Below are positions 8,869 to 19,295 of a stretch of DNA of 64,000 nt, piece after piece; the first letter of the stretch is position 1, and each line of letters begins with the position of its first letter. This DNA comes from Pseudomonas sp. B21-015 (GTDB lineage: Bacteria > Pseudomonadota > Gammaproteobacteria > Pseudomonadales > Pseudomonadaceae). The stretch spans positions 6,510,001 to 6,574,000 of the forward strand of contig NZ_CP087196.1 of assembly GCF_024749285.1 (NCBI RefSeq), written 5' to 3'. The position numbers and the translations under genes were made by a program. A model generated the notes under the pieces. It saw only the letters and a list, made by a program, of their open reading frames with translations, did not search any database and was not told where the DNA came from.

Positions 8869-10308
8869 ATGGATTATTTCGGACCGCATGTTTTCGGTTA
8901 TCTGATCGCACTGTTGCACACACTGGGCTTGATCGCCGCCATCCATGCCGTATTGACCGTTCGGACCGCCCAAGGCTCGATCGCCTGGGCTCTGTCACTG
9001 CTGTTCATTCCCTACCTCACGCTTATCCCTTATCTGGTCTTCGGCCGCAGTACCTTCGATGGCTATATCAAGGCACGGCGGCAAGCCAACGAGGAAATGC
9101 GCAAGGCCATCTCCGAACTGAACTGGCGCCCCTGGGTAGAAGAGGCACTGGCTGCTCGCGCCTCCAGCGCTTACGCGTCTTTGCGGGCGATGCCTCAGCT
9201 GGGGCGCATGCCGTGTCTGGCGAATAATGACGTGCGCTTGCTGATCGATGGCCAAGCCACCTTCGATGCGATTTTCGACGCCATCAGCAACGCCAGGGAA
9301 GCGGTGCTGATCCAGTTTTTCATCATCCACGACGACCGACTCGGCCAACGCCTGCACACCCTGCTGACAAAGAAAGCAGCCGAGGGCGTGGCGATTTACC
9401 TGCTCTACGATCGCATTGGCAGCCACTCCCTGCCCCACAGTTACGTGCAAACGTTGCGCGATGCCGGCATCGAGGTCAAAGCCTTCGCCACCCGCAGCGG
9501 CTGGCTCAACCGCTTTCAGGTCAATTTCCGCAACCACCGCAAAATAGTGGTGGTCGACGGGATTGTCGGTTTTGTCGGCGGGCTCAACGTCGGCGACGAA
9601 TACATGGGCGAGAAACCGCCTCTGGCACCGTGGCGAGATACTCACGTGCAAGTGCGTGGGCCGGTGGTGGCCAGCATGCAGGAGTCCTTTGCCGAAGACT
9701 GGTTCTGGGCAGCCCGCTCGCTCCCCCCGCTGATCCTGCCGGACGTTTACCCGGACGACGGCGTGCTCTGCCAGTTGCTGGCCAGCGGTCCGGCGGATTC
9801 CTACGAAACCTGTTCGCTGTTCTTCGTCGAAGCCATCCATGCGGCGACGGAGCGAGTGTGGATCACCAGCCCTTACTTCATCCCCGACGAAGCCGTATTC
9901 GCTGCGTTGCGACTGGCAGTGTTACGCGGTGTGGATGTACGGATCCTGTTGCCGTCGCGACCGGATCACCGGATCGTCTACGCCGCTTCCAGTCTGTACG
10001 CCTTCGAAGCGGTGCGTGCCGGAGTGCGCGTGTTCCGTTACCAACCCGGCTTCCTGCATCAGAAAGTGGTGCTGATCGACGACGAGATCAGCGCCATCGG
10101 CAGCGCCAACATGGACAACCGTTCGTTCCGGCTGAATTTCGAAGTGATGTTACTGACGGTCGACAGCGGGTTTGCCGCCGAAGTGGAACAGATGCTCAAC
10201 AACGACTTCGCCCAGGCTCACGAAATCGCCAAAGAAGAAGGCCGGGAAACCCGCCGCCTGCAACAGGTCGGCATGCGAATCGCCCGGCTTATTTCACCGA
10301 TTCTCTAG
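8869..10308 (+). CDS. cls: cardiolipin synthase
   Basis: A 479-residue membrane phospholipase D-family enzyme that joins two phosphatidylglycerols into cardiolipin. Two N-terminal transmembrane segments (about 5-60) precede two PLD domains carrying the HKD motifs HRKIVVVDG (about residue 224) and [11 protein letters not shown] (about 398). The start at 8869 follows AAGG at a good distance; the upstream TTG at 8842 is unlikely. Its last four bases overlap the convergent cfa gene. Confidence 0.93.
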   Translation: MDYFGPHVFGYLIALLHTLGLIAAIHAVLTVRTAQGSIAWALSLLFIPYLTLIPYLVFGRSTFDGYIKARRQANEEMRKAISELNWRPWVEEALAARASSAYASLRAMPQLGRMPCLANNDVRLLIDGQATFDAIFDAISNAREAVLIQFFIIHDDRLGQRLHTLLTKKAAEGVAIYLLYDRIGSHSLPHSYVQTLRDAGIEVKAFATRSGWLNRFQVNFRNHRKIVVVDGIVGFVGGLNVGDEYMGEKPPLAPWRDTHVQVRGPVVASMQESFAEDWFWAARSLPPLILPDVYPDDGVLCQLLASGPADSYETCSLFFVEAIHAATERVWITSPYFIPDEAVFAALRLAVLRGVDVRILLPSRPDHRIVYAASSLYAFEAVRAGVRVFRYQPGFLHQKVVLIDDEISAIGSANMDNRSFRLNFEVMLLTVDSGFAAEVEQMLNNDFAQAHEIAKEEGRETRRLQQVGMRIARLISPIL

Positions 10309-11489
10309 TTGTAGATGTCGTCGCGAGTCCACGGCAGTTCATGGCTGCCATCGGGATGGGGTTTCACCGCGAGGATTTGATGCAGGTTGATCCAGCCTCT
10401 GGCGAAGGCATAGGCGCACCCTGCCAGGTACAACCGCCAGATCCGTAGCGCCTGCTCCGGCACCAGTTTGCCGGCCGCTTCCAGATTGTCCTCCAGGCGT
10501 TCGCTCCAGTGGTCCAGGGTCCGCGCGTAATGCAGGCGCAAACTCTCGACGTCGACGATCTCCAGCCCCGCGTCGCTGATCTCGGCCGAGATCATCGACA
10601 GGTGCGGCAGCTCGCCGTTGGGGAACACGTACTTCTCGATGAACTCACCGGCACCGCGCCCAACCGGACGACCGTCGATGTGTTTGGCGGTGATCCCGTG
10701 GTTCATCACCAGGCCGCCCTCTTTCACCGCGCCGAACAAGGTTTTGCAGTACTCGGCCAGGTTCGCGTGGCCGACGTGTTCGAACATGCCGACGCTGACC
10801 ACCTTGTCGAAGCGCCCGTCCTGAGGCAGATCGCGGTAATCGAGCAGTTGCAGTTCGATCTGATCCTCCAGGCCTTCGGCTTTCACCCGCTCACGAGCCA
10901 AATCCAATTGCTCTTTACTGAGCGTGATCCCGAACACCTTCGCGCCGAACTCCCGAGCCGCATACCGCGCCAACCCGCCCCAGCCGCAACCGATATCCAG
11001 CAGATACTCGCCTGGCTGCAACCGCAACTTGCGGCACAGGTGGCGAAACTTGGCTTGCTGAGCTTGCTCGAGGGTTTCACTGCCGGTCTCGAAGTAGGCG
11101 CAGGAATACGCCATGTCGCTGTCGAGCCACAGCTGATAAAACGCGTTGGAGAGGTCGTAGTGGTAGGAGATGGCTTTGGCGTCGGTTTCCTTGTCGTGAA
11201 CCGAGCGCACCGGTTGCTCATCGTCGTCCTCGTTGATCAGCGCCTGACTCCATTCATCGCAGACACGAATCACCTCGCTGATGGAGCCTTCAAGCTCCAG
11301 CCTGCCTTCGACAAACGCCGCCCCCAACGCGTCGAGGCTTGGATGGGTGAACTGGGTAACCATATGCGGGTCCTTGACCACAATGGTGACGCTGGGCGTC
11401 GGCCCCAGATTGAACTCATGGCCGTCCCAGAGCCGCAAGCGAAGCGGTAATTGCAGATTCTGTAAGGCCGGTGGAAGTTGCGCGAGCAT
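10305..11489 (-). CDS. cfa: cyclopropane-fatty-acyl-phospholipid synthase
   Basis: A 394-residue SAM-dependent enzyme that adds a methylene bridge to unsaturated acyl chains of membrane phospholipids. The SAM-binding motif [16 protein letters not shown] lies at about residues 165-180, and an N-terminal lipid-binding region precedes it. A candidate RpoS-type promoter element (CTACCCT) is found 34 bases before the start, consistent with stationary-phase expression known for cfaB in P. putida. It is convergent with cardiolipin synthase, so two membrane-lipid modifying genes sit tail to tail. Confidence 0.93.
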   Translation of the reverse strand: MLAQLPPALQNLQLPLRLRLWDGHEFNLGPTPSVTIVVKDPHMVTQFTHPSLDALGAAFVEGRLELEGSISEVIRVCDEWSQALINEDDDEQPVRSVHDKETDAKAISYHYDLSNAFYQLWLDSDMAYSCAYFETGSETLEQAQQAKFRHLCRKLRLQPGEYLLDIGCGWGGLARYAAREFGAKVFGITLSKEQLDLARERVKAEGLEDQIELQLLDYRDLPQDGRFDKVVSVGMFEHVGHANLAEYCKTLFGAVKEGGLVMNHGITAKHIDGRPVGRGAGEFIEKYVFPNGELPHLSMISAEISDAGLEIVDVESLRLHYARTLDHWSERLEDNLEAAGKLVPEQALRIWRLYLAGCAYAFARGWINLHQILAVKPHPDGSHELPWTRDDIYN

Positions 11490-11522
11490 GAAAAGTCCCC
11501 CTTGTTTCAGACGTCAAATCTG

Positions 11523-11529
11523 AGGGTAG
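11523..11529 (-). promoter_or_regulatory. candidate RpoS-type -10 element of cfa
   Basis: On the minus strand the heptamer CTACCCT lies 34 bases before the cfa ATG. As I recall, the same heptamer was described as the RpoS-recognised -10 region of cfaB in P. putida; in this strain the role is inferred. Confidence 0.5.
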
Positions 11530-11688
11530 ACCATCCTTGAAAAATAGCAGGCTATCGAATTAACAGCCTTTTTCTATTCCCGATGTTGCCTGCAACACTG
11601 AAACCATCCCACGGGCGATCATTGAAAATGACCGCCTTACCCTAGATGACTACAAATCCGGCACACAGTCCTGAACAGTTGTAGATGC

Positions 11689-13599
11689 TCACACCTCATC
11701 CTTAAGCTTGAGTAGGGGTTCCTGAAAGCGTAGCAAACGCCCGGCATTACCGAGCACTAATAGCGTGCTCAAGTTATGCAACAGGGCAGCAATCATCGCC
11801 CCTGCCGCGCCGAGCCAGCCAAATGCGGCGAACGCGACGATGGCCAGCGTCCAGCCCAGACCGATAATCACGTTCACCTGCAAGGTTTGCCGACATTGGC
11901 GACTCAAGCGCACGCAGGTTCCGAGCCGGCGCAGGTCGCTGCCGATCAGTACGATATCGGCCGAAGCCAGCGCGATGTCCGCGCCGCCCGCCCCCATCGC
12001 CACGCCGACCACACCGGCCTTGAGCGCCAGGGAATCGTTGATGCCGTCTCCCACGACCATCGGCCGGAAACCGCTGCCGATCTCTTTCAACACGCGATTG
12101 AGTTTGTCCTCGGGCAAGGCCTGGGCTTCGACATCACTGATCCCCACATCCCGGGCCAGCGTGTGTGCCACGCTTTGTCGATCCCCGGTGAGCAACAACT
12201 GACGACCCAGGCCCAGTTCTCGCAACTCGCTCAGGGCAAACCGCGCCTCGGGTTTGACGCTGTCGGCGAGCAACAGCCAGGCGAGAAATTCGCCGTCGAG
12301 TGCCAGCCCGGCAATCGGGCCATCGTGTTCGGGAACAGTTGAAGTGGCGATGCCCAATTGCGCGAACAGCTCCGGACGACCGAGGGCCGCCTCGCCCTGC
12401 TCGGTCATCGCCACGACGCCCAGCCCCTGACGCTCATGAATGTCGGAGAGCAGCAGAAAGTGTTCCTGCGTGACCAACCCGGCCAACGCGCGGCTGACCG
12501 GGTGGCTACTGGCGGAACCAAGGCTGGCGGCGAGTTTCAGTACGTGACTGCGATCCTCCAGCGGACTGTCGATCGATTGCAGACGCAAGGTGCCGAAGGT
12601 CAGGGTTCCGGTCTTGTCGACCACCAACGACGTCAGGTCAGCCAACTCTTCGAGGAACGCCGAGCTGCGAATCAGAATCCCGTGCCGGGCCGCCACCGCC
12701 ACCCCGGCAATGGCCGTGGCCGGCGCCGATAACACCAGCGCGCAAGGACAAGCGGCCACCAACACCGCGAGCATCGCCTGGGCATCGTTGGTGACGAACC
12801 AGGTCACGGCAGCCAGCAGCAACACCAGCACCATGTAGCTGCCGGCATAGCGTTCGAGCAAACGTGTGATGGGTGGCTTGGAACGTTCGGCACTTTGCAT
12901 CAGCGCGATGACTTTACCCAGCGTCGATTCGTGCCCCGTGCGGGTCACTTCAATGCGCAGCAGGCCATCGAGGTTGATCGCCCCGCCGAACACCGGCATG
13001 CCCACAACGGCCTCTATTGGCACCGACTCACCGGTGATCGATGCGGTGTCGAGGCTCGCCTGGCCGGACAATACCCGGCCATCGGCCGGCACGCGATCAC
13101 CGGCACGCACCTCTACGAGGTCGCCGGCCTTGAGTGTGCCGTTGTCGACTTCGACGACGGAGCCGTCAGCCTGAATCTTGCGCGCATGGCTGCGCGTCAG
13201 TTTGCCGAGGGCATGAATCGCTTCCTGGGAACCGATCACACTGCGCTCCTCCAGCACATGGCCGAAGATCATGATGATCGGCAGCAGCGCCGCGGTGAGC
13301 AGATCGCCTGTGGCCCAGGCGCCGAGCATGGCCAGGGCGATCAACTGATCGGTGATCCCGTGCAGGCTCGGATAACGCAGGCTGTACCACGCCGAGCGCA
13401 TCACCGGCACGGCGACCAGCAAGGAGGCAAAACCCAGCAGCAATTGGCTGACCCCGGTCTGCTCCGGCGACAACCAGCGCCAGATCAGGCCCAGCGCAAG
13501 CAACCCAAGTGCAAGCATCGCCAGAGTCAACTGGCGCGCGGCGCTACGTTGTTCAGCCGAGGACAACATGCTCGGCGCGGCGGCGGTATGGGCAGTCAT
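11689..13599 (-). CDS. hmtA: P1B-type heavy-metal ATPase (HmtA/ZntA-like)
   Basis: A 636-residue cation-pumping ATPase. The intramembrane metal site is CPCALVLSAP (about residue 295), the phosphorylated Asp is in DKTGTLT, the actuator loop is TGES and the hinge is GDGINDS. There is no N-terminal CxxC metal-binding domain. It is the last gene of a four-gene operon with three SPFH proteins and starts within the stop of the preceding gene (ATGA). The arrangement matches P. aeruginosa PA2435-PA2439, where PA2435 (HmtA) has been reported as a zinc/copper importer. Direction of transport here is inferred from the Zur-like box of the operon. Confidence 0.8.
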   Translation of the reverse strand: MTAHTAAAPSMLSSAEQRSAARQLTLAMLALGLLALGLIWRWLSPEQTGVSQLLLGFASLLVAVPVMRSAWYSLRYPSLHGITDQLIALAMLGAWATGDLLTAALLPIIMIFGHVLEERSVIGSQEAIHALGKLTRSHARKIQADGSVVEVDNGTLKAGDLVEVRAGDRVPADGRVLSGQASLDTASITGESVPIEAVVGMPVFGGAINLDGLLRIEVTRTGHESTLGKVIALMQSAERSKPPITRLLERYAGSYMVLVLLLAAVTWFVTNDAQAMLAVLVAACPCALVLSAPATAIAGVAVAARHGILIRSSAFLEELADLTSLVVDKTGTLTFGTLRLQSIDSPLEDRSHVLKLAASLGSASSHPVSRALAGLVTQEHFLLLSDIHERQGLGVVAMTEQGEAALGRPELFAQLGIATSTVPEHDGPIAGLALDGEFLAWLLLADSVKPEARFALSELRELGLGRQLLLTGDRQSVAHTLARDVGISDVEAQALPEDKLNRVLKEIGSGFRPMVVGDGINDSLALKAGVVGVAMGAGGADIALASADIVLIGSDLRRLGTCVRLSRQCRQTLQVNVIIGLGWTLAIVAFAAFGWLGAAGAMIAALLHNLSTLLVLGNAGRLLRFQEPLLKLKDEV

Positions 13600-14654
13600 T
13601 GCGCAGCTCCCTGGATGATCAGGCGCGAATCGTCTTTCGGATCGACCGTCGTCACCGAGCCGGCCTGCCCGAGAATCTTCGGCATCCGCTCACGGTAAAT
13701 ACGCAGCAGCATCTGCGGGTCGGTGCCCTGCTGTTGCGTCTTGGCCAAACTCAGTACCGTGGCGGTGTCGGCAGAGGCTTTTGCCAATCGTTCGCTGGCC
13801 TGGGCATGAGCCACTTGCAGCGTGCGGTCGGCTTGTTCGTTGGCACTCTGAGTCAGTTTCTCGGCTTCCGTGCGCGCGTTGGCCACGGCTTTGTCGGCCT
13901 GCTGGCTGGCGGTTAACACGGCGTTGAAAGCGCTCACCGCCGGGCCGGGCAAACTCGACTGCACATCGACCCGCGCCACTTCGATACCCAAGCCCTGCCC
14001 GGTCGCCGTCAGTTCGGCCAGGCGTTGATTGATGCCTCGCACCATGTCGCCACGTAGGCGTTCGCGACGTTCGGCGGCCTGATTGTCGGTGCCGATCAGT
14101 TCTGGTCGAGCCACCAGAATGGTGTCCAGATCTCGCGCAGCGGTGAGCGCCACGGCACTGCGCGTGACCAGCCGATCCAGCGCCGGCAGCACATGCTCGC
14201 CCTGAAGAACGAAGGCATAGGGTTCGGTGACTTTGTAGAACACCCGCACATCCAGCTGCACCACGCCCGCATCCCCGGTCAGCAGATAACCGGAGCCAGC
14301 GAGTGCATCGCTGATGGGCGTGGCGAAGCTCGCCACTCGATCAGCCTGCAACGCGGCATCGGTGCGTAGAAGATTTTCCACCCGACGCTCAATCACTCGA
14401 TCCGCTGCCGGCAACAAGATCACCTGCTCAAACGGGCGCGGCCATGCCAACAGCAACCCGGCATTTTGAATGCGATCCAGCGCGCCGAAGTGCAACACCA
14501 CGGCACGATTTTGCGGGTCGATTTGCCGCACATTGGAAAATGCCCATGCCAACGCAGCCAGCACAGTCACGGCGTAAAGCGCCAGAAAAGCCAAGCGCCC
14601 GGCCTGAATCCAGGAGCTGCTCAACTCATTTGTTCCACGTGGAACCAAACTCAT
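13596..14654 (-). CDS. SPFH-domain membrane protein (HflC-like)
   Basis: A 352-residue protein with one N-terminal transmembrane segment (about 18-40), an SPFH/band-7 domain (about 45-240) and a long Ala/Gln/Glu-rich C-terminal helix likely to form coiled coils. Proteins of this group form membrane rings or microdomains and modulate proteases such as FtsH. This one is not the hflK-hflC pair linked to hfq; it is part of a metal-linked operon with overlapping start and stop codons on both sides. Its partners are probably the two other SPFH proteins and the metal ATPase. Confidence 0.8.
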   Translation of the reverse strand: MSLVPRGTNELSSSWIQAGRLAFLALYAVTVLAALAWAFSNVRQIDPQNRAVVLHFGALDRIQNAGLLLAWPRPFEQVILLPAADRVIERRVENLLRTDAALQADRVASFATPISDALAGSGYLLTGDAGVVQLDVRVFYKVTEPYAFVLQGEHVLPALDRLVTRSAVALTAARDLDTILVARPELIGTDNQAAERRERLRGDMVRGINQRLAELTATGQGLGIEVARVDVQSSLPGPAVSAFNAVLTASQQADKAVANARTEAEKLTQSANEQADRTLQVAHAQASERLAKASADTATVLSLAKTQQQGTDPQMLLRIYRERMPKILGQAGSVTTVDPKDDSRLIIQGAAQ

Positions 14655-15694
14655 GGCTGCGACCCGGACTTGTTATCGAGGGTCGGCGGGCCGTCAACCA
14701 ATACCCGGAACGGCGCGGCATCGGTACGTAAAATCAATTTAGTGCCCGGCGTGACGATGGTGCCCAAGGTGTCGAGGGACCGCAGCAAATTGTAGAGCTG
14801 CGGTGAACCGGCGTAGGCCCGGCCGTAAATCTGCGCGGCTTCGACGCGGGATTGGGCTTCGATGTCCGCGGCTTTCACCGTCGCATCGGCTTGCACGATT
14901 CGCGCATCACGCTCGGCCGCGGAGCGAATTTGCGCGGCTTCCCGTTTACCAATGGCCGTGCGTTCAGTGGCGATTGTTTCACGCTCGGCGCGCATACGAT
15001 CGACGGTCGCGGTGAGTGTCACCGACGGCAGGGTCAAACGCTCAATGCCGACTTGCAACACTCGCACGCCATAGGTGGTGAGCAACTGCTGATCGATCTG
15101 CTGACGCAGCTGTGCTTCGAAGTCGGCGATGTGCACTTGGTTGGCGTCGGTGTTCACCAGATTGGCCAGATCGAAACTGCTGGCGGTGGTTTCCAGCGCC
15201 GAGCCGACAAAGGTACGAATCTGCCGCGCCGCTTCGTCCGGCTGGTTCTGTACGGCGCGCATGAAGCGTTGCACGTTGTCCGGATCACCCTGCACCTGCC
15301 AGGCCACGTAGGCTTGCACGATGATGCGCAGACCATCGCGCGTGCCCACATCCTGCAAACCGCTGGAGGTGGTACGCAGCCGCAGATCCACCGGGATCGC
15401 CGCCTCGAACGGTGCTGGCCAGCGCCAGCCAAGACCCGGCTCCAGCAACACCCGCGATGGATTGCCGAAGCGCGTAATCACCGTGGCCTCTCCCGAGCGC
15501 ACTTGCACCAGGCTCGCCGCCGCAATGGCAAACGCCACCAGCAGCGCTGCCCAGCCCATCCGCCGCCACGGGAATGGGCCAGCTTCGTGTGGATCACCGT
15601 GGTGGTGGTGATGATGACCGTGGTGATGCCCGCCATGGCCGTGATCGTGGCCGGCGTGGTCATCGTGATCGTGAGTAGGCGTCGACTGGCTCAA
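14651..15694 (-). CDS. SPFH-domain membrane protein with His-rich N-terminus (HflK-like)
   Basis: A 347-residue protein. The first 36 residues contain 16 histidines, mixed with Asp and Gly and ending in a run of six His, followed by a transmembrane segment (about 46-66) and an SPFH domain (about 68-260). The His-rich segment lies before the membrane anchor and probably faces the cytoplasm, where it could bind or buffer zinc. Start and stop codons overlap those of the neighbouring genes. Confidence 0.8.
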   Translation of the reverse strand: MSQSTPTHDHDDHAGHDHGHGGHHHGHHHHHHGDPHEAGPFPWRRMGWAALLVAFAIAAASLVQVRSGEATVITRFGNPSRVLLEPGLGWRWPAPFEAAIPVDLRLRTTSSGLQDVGTRDGLRIIVQAYVAWQVQGDPDNVQRFMRAVQNQPDEAARQIRTFVGSALETTASSFDLANLVNTDANQVHIADFEAQLRQQIDQQLLTTYGVRVLQVGIERLTLPSVTLTATVDRMRAERETIATERTAIGKREAAQIRSAAERDARIVQADATVKAADIEAQSRVEAAQIYGRAYAGSPQLYNLLRSLDTLGTIVTPGTKLILRTDAAPFRVLVDGPPTLDNKSGSQP

Positions 15695-17676
15695 TGGGCG
15701 GCTCCTGGCTGAGCGGTATTACGCGGCGGCGCAAGGTCAGCCGGCAGCGTGAATGTACGTAGGTCGATGGTCGGCGCATTGCTGCTGCCACCCAGACGAT
15801 GATCGAGAACCAGCAGCTTGGCGTTGGCCAAACCCTGGGTCAGTTGGCTGAGGTATTGCTCTAGCACGAAGGCTTGGCCGGCGCTGGAATAAGCCTTTCG
15901 CTCGGCGGCAAATTTCAGGTCGGCGGCCTGAGCGGCCGAGTTGATTTCATGAGCACTGGCCGTGGCTTGATCACGAGCGATACTGGCCTGTAATTGCGCT
16001 TGGTTGGTCGCCTCCGCCGCTGCACCGCGCTCGCGGGAGATCAATGCCTGGGCGCCAATCTGCGCCGCTTGCACGCCGTGATAAGCGTTAGCCGCCCCCG
16101 CTGGCGGGTGAATGGCCTCGACCACCGTGGCGAGAATTTCCACGCCGCTGTCGAGTTTTTGCAGGTCCGCCTGCACGGCGCGACCGATCTCTTCGGCGAG
16201 CCCTACCCTGTCCTCGCCGAGCAAACCGTCGAGGGTTCTTGAGGCGAAGTCATGAACCAGAATTCGGCTGGCGGTGCTGCGGATCAGCGTCGGCACGTCG
16301 GCGCTGTTATACGTCGCGGCCAGCGCCGCCTGATCGCTCAGACCAATGCGATAGACGAAGCGCACGTCCATGTTGACGATCTGGAAGCTCTGTTTGTCGG
16401 CACGGCTGCTGGCAATGACCTGGGATTTGTCATTCACATGGCTGGCGTCCCACAAGCGATTGGCAATCGCCGGTGCCGGGCCGTCGGCAGGTTCGGCCTC
16501 GACCGGGGCCGACGTTTCGCCCACGCTGGTGGCCAACTCGTGGACCACACCGTTTTCGACGCTCAGCACCCGGCCCAGCGGCCACGGCAAACCGGTGCGC
16601 AAACCGGGGCCGAACACTTCCACCGGTTTGCCGAAACGTTCGTAGATGCCCCGCCCTTGTAGCGGTATTTCATGAATACCGGTGAGCGACCAACCGACGG
16701 TCGCCACCACCGCAAGCACCGGCAAAAAAGCGCGGCGCATGTAGGTGAAGGCCCAGATCTGCCGCAGATCGATACCGAAGCGATTGTGTATTTCGTGCTG
16801 CAATGCGAGCAGGGGTTGCGGCGGCCAGCGCAGCATGTCGGCGACAAAGCTTCGCGCCAGCAAGGCCGGTTCCAGTTGTTCACGACGAGGACTGAACAGC
16901 GACAACACGGCGCGCAGCAACAGCTCAACGGCGACCAGCCCCGGCAACAAGCCGATCAGCACCGCCAGACGCACTGGCCAGACTGACGTTTCACTGCCGA
17001 ACAATAAACACAGGGCGCTGAGCACCAGGCCAATAATTGCAACCCGCGTCAGCTGCGCCAACGACCCGGCCTCGGGCCATTGGGCGACGTTTTCCTGGGC
17101 CAGTTGCCGCTCCAGCACCAACAAACCGAACGCCAGCAGCAACGACAGCGCGGCGCCGACACTAGCCGCGCTTCCCAACATAGCGGGCGGCAGGGCCAGG
17201 CTCCAGACTTGCTCGATGCTGTACAACGTCAACAACGCCCAGCCGCCAAGCCAGAGCGTCGGTGCACCGATCTGCCCCAGCAAGCGCAGCCAACGCTGAC
17301 TGATGCGCTCCAGCAACCGCTCGTACCAGCCTTCGGCGGCAACGACGTCCTCGGCCACAGCCACCGGCACCAACACCGCTGGATTCATCACCCGTGCACG
17401 CCACTGCGTCACCCACCAGGCCGATTGCAAACCGGCGACCAGCACCAGCAAACCGGCGCTCTGATTGACCAATAACGCTGGCCAGAGCGACTGCGGTGCA
17501 AACAGGCCGACAAAAAACGCCAACACCAGCCCTGCCGCCGCCAAGGCACCCAAACCGATTGCCCATTGGCGCAATCGACGTCCTTGAACGACCGCCTGCT
17601 GAAAGCGCGGCAGCCCTGCTATCTGTGCTCCATCGCCATCGAGATCGACTTGCATACCACCCCAGTCATTGCTCAC
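15691..17676 (-). CDS. polytopic SPFH-domain membrane protein (HflK-like, long form)
   Basis: A 661-residue protein whose first half has about six to eight hydrophobic segments (residues 35-340) and whose second half is an SPFH domain with a helical C-terminus. It is the first gene of the operon. The GTG at 17676 has no ribosome site and begins only 10 bases from a Zur-like box; the in-frame ATG at 17655, preceded by GGGGTGG, may be the true start. Together with the following two SPFH proteins and the ATPase it probably forms a metal-handling membrane complex. That function is inference. Confidence 0.75.
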   Translation of the reverse strand: MSNDWGGMQVDLDGDGAQIAGLPRFQQAVVQGRRLRQWAIGLGALAAAGLVLAFFVGLFAPQSLWPALLVNQSAGLLVLVAGLQSAWWVTQWRARVMNPAVLVPVAVAEDVVAAEGWYERLLERISQRWLRLLGQIGAPTLWLGGWALLTLYSIEQVWSLALPPAMLGSAASVGAALSLLLAFGLLVLERQLAQENVAQWPEAGSLAQLTRVAIIGLVLSALCLLFGSETSVWPVRLAVLIGLLPGLVAVELLLRAVLSLFSPRREQLEPALLARSFVADMLRWPPQPLLALQHEIHNRFGIDLRQIWAFTYMRRAFLPVLAVVATVGWSLTGIHEIPLQGRGIYERFGKPVEVFGPGLRTGLPWPLGRVLSVENGVVHELATSVGETSAPVEAEPADGPAPAIANRLWDASHVNDKSQVIASSRADKQSFQIVNMDVRFVYRIGLSDQAALAATYNSADVPTLIRSTASRILVHDFASRTLDGLLGEDRVGLAEEIGRAVQADLQKLDSGVEILATVVEAIHPPAGAANAYHGVQAAQIGAQALISRERGAAAEATNQAQLQASIARDQATASAHEINSAAQAADLKFAAERKAYSSAGQAFVLEQYLSQLTQGLANAKLLVLDHRLGGSSNAPTIDLRTFTLPADLAPPRNTAQPGAAH

Positions 17677-17685
17677 ATCACAATT

Positions 17686-17700
17686 CGTTACGATATAACG
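17686..17700. promoter_or_regulatory. Zur-box-like operator of the SPFH/metal ATPase operon
   Basis: CGTTACGATATAACG matches the perfect Zur palindrome at 3168 at 11 of 15 positions. It lies immediately upstream of the first SPFH gene. Zinc-limitation induction of the equivalent P. aeruginosa operon supports Zur control, but binding has not been shown for this site. Confidence 0.65.
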
Positions 17701-17862
17701 AAAATGGTGAAATTTTCGTCCTGAATCGTTCTATCTAAAAGCGCTAAACCTGTCGCCAAGCTGAAGCCTTGACCGAAATGGCTCAAAACGCACATATTAC
17801 GTTCGTAATTTTTTCGAAGACTACTTTTATCGATCCTGCACCCTTTCACCAGGAGTACCACT

Positions 17863-19263
17863 ATGAGCACCTATGACGTCGTGATTCTGGGCGCAGGCCC
17901 CGGCGGTTATAACGCAGCGATCCGCGCCGGCCAGCTGGGTTTGAAAGCCGCGTGCGTGGAAGGCCGCGCCACTCTGGGCGGGACCTGCCTGAATGTCGGC
18001 TGCATGCCGTCCAAAGCCCTGCTGCATGCCTCCGAACTCTACGACGCGGCCATGGGGGCGGAATTCGCCAACCTCGGGATTGAGGTAAAACCTGTGCTCA
18101 ACCTGGCTCAGATGATGAAACAGAAGGATGAAAGCGTCACCGGGCTGACCAAGGGCATCGAGTTTCTGTTTCGCAAAAACAAGGTCGACTGGATCAAGGG
18201 GTGGGGCCACATCGACGGGCCGGGCAAGGTCACGGTGACCGACAGCCACGGTGGCAAGACCCAGCTGAGTGCCAAAGACATCATCATCGCCACCGGTTCC
18301 GAACCCACTCCCCTGCCGGGCGTCGACATCGACAACAAACGCATCCTCGACTCCACGGGCGCGTTGTCGCTGGGCGAAGTGCCGAAGCACCTGGTGGTGA
18401 TCGGTGCCGGAGTGATCGGCCTGGAGCTGGGCTCGGTATGGCGGCGCCTGGGCGCTCAGGTGACGGTGGTCGAATTTCTCGACCGGATCTGCCCCGGGGT
18501 GGATGGCGAGGCGGGCAAGACCCTTCAGCGTTCATTGAGCAAGCAAGGCATCAACTTCAAGTTGAGTTCGAAAGTCACCAGCGCCACGACGTCGACGAGC
18601 GGTGTTCAGCTCAGCGTCGAACCAGCCGCGGGTGGCACCGCCGAGTTGCTTGAAGCCGATTACGTGCTGGTGGCTATTGGTCGTCGTCCTTATACCCAAG
18701 GCCTGGGACTGGAAAACGTCGGTCTCGCCACGGATAAACGCGGCATGCTCACCAATAAGGGCCACCGCACGGAAGCCACGGGCGTCTGGGTGATCGGTGA
18801 CGTCACATCGGGGCCGATGCTCGCCCACAAGGCCGAAGACGAAGCCATGGCCTGCATCGAGCAGATCGTCGGCAAGGCCGGCGAGGTCAATTACGACTTG
18901 ATTCCCAGCGTGATCTACACCAAGCCGGAGCTGGCCAGCGTCGGCAAGACCGAAGAACAACTCAAGGCCGAAGGTCGCGCCTACAAAGTCGGCAAGTTCC
19001 CCTTCACCGCCAACAGCCGGGCGAAGATCAACCACGAGACTGAAGGCTTCGCCAAGGTACTGGCCGATGAACGCACCGACGAAGTCCTCGGCGTGCACCT
19101 TGTGGGCCCGAGCGTCAGCGAAATGATTGGCGAATATTGCGTGGCCATGGAATTCAGCGCCTCGGCTGAAGACATCGCCCTGACCTGTCATCCCCACCCG
19201 ACCCGCTCCGAAGCCCTGCGCCAAGCGGCAATGGATGTGGAGGGGATGGCGACGCAGATGTAA
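17863..19263 (+). CDS. lpd: dihydrolipoyl dehydrogenase
   Basis: A 466-residue flavoprotein disulfide reductase, the E3 component of 2-oxoacid dehydrogenase complexes. It shows the FAD motif GAGPGGYNAA, the redox-active pair GGTCLNVGCMPSK (about 40-52), the NAD motif GAGVIGLELGS and the C-terminal catalytic CHPHPTRSE. The AGGAG site is well placed before the ATG. No E1 or E2 genes are adjacent, so it is a stand-alone copy comparable to lpd3 of P. aeruginosa. Confidence 0.93.
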   Translation: MSTYDVVILGAGPGGYNAAIRAGQLGLKAACVEGRATLGGTCLNVGCMPSKALLHASELYDAAMGAEFANLGIEVKPVLNLAQMMKQKDESVTGLTKGIEFLFRKNKVDWIKGWGHIDGPGKVTVTDSHGGKTQLSAKDIIIATGSEPTPLPGVDIDNKRILDSTGALSLGEVPKHLVVIGAGVIGLELGSVWRRLGAQVTVVEFLDRICPGVDGEAGKTLQRSLSKQGINFKLSSKVTSATTSTSGVQLSVEPAAGGTAELLEADYVLVAIGRRPYTQGLGLENVGLATDKRGMLTNKGHRTEATGVWVIGDVTSGPMLAHKAEDEAMACIEQIVGKAGEVNYDLIPSVIYTKPELASVGKTEEQLKAEGRAYKVGKFPFTANSRAKINHETEGFAKVLADERTDEVLGVHLVGPSVSEMIGEYCVAMEFSASAEDIALTCHPHPTRSEALRQAAMDVEGMATQM

Positions 19264-19295
19264 GCCTGGAGGTCGATGGAGACTGAACTACCGCT

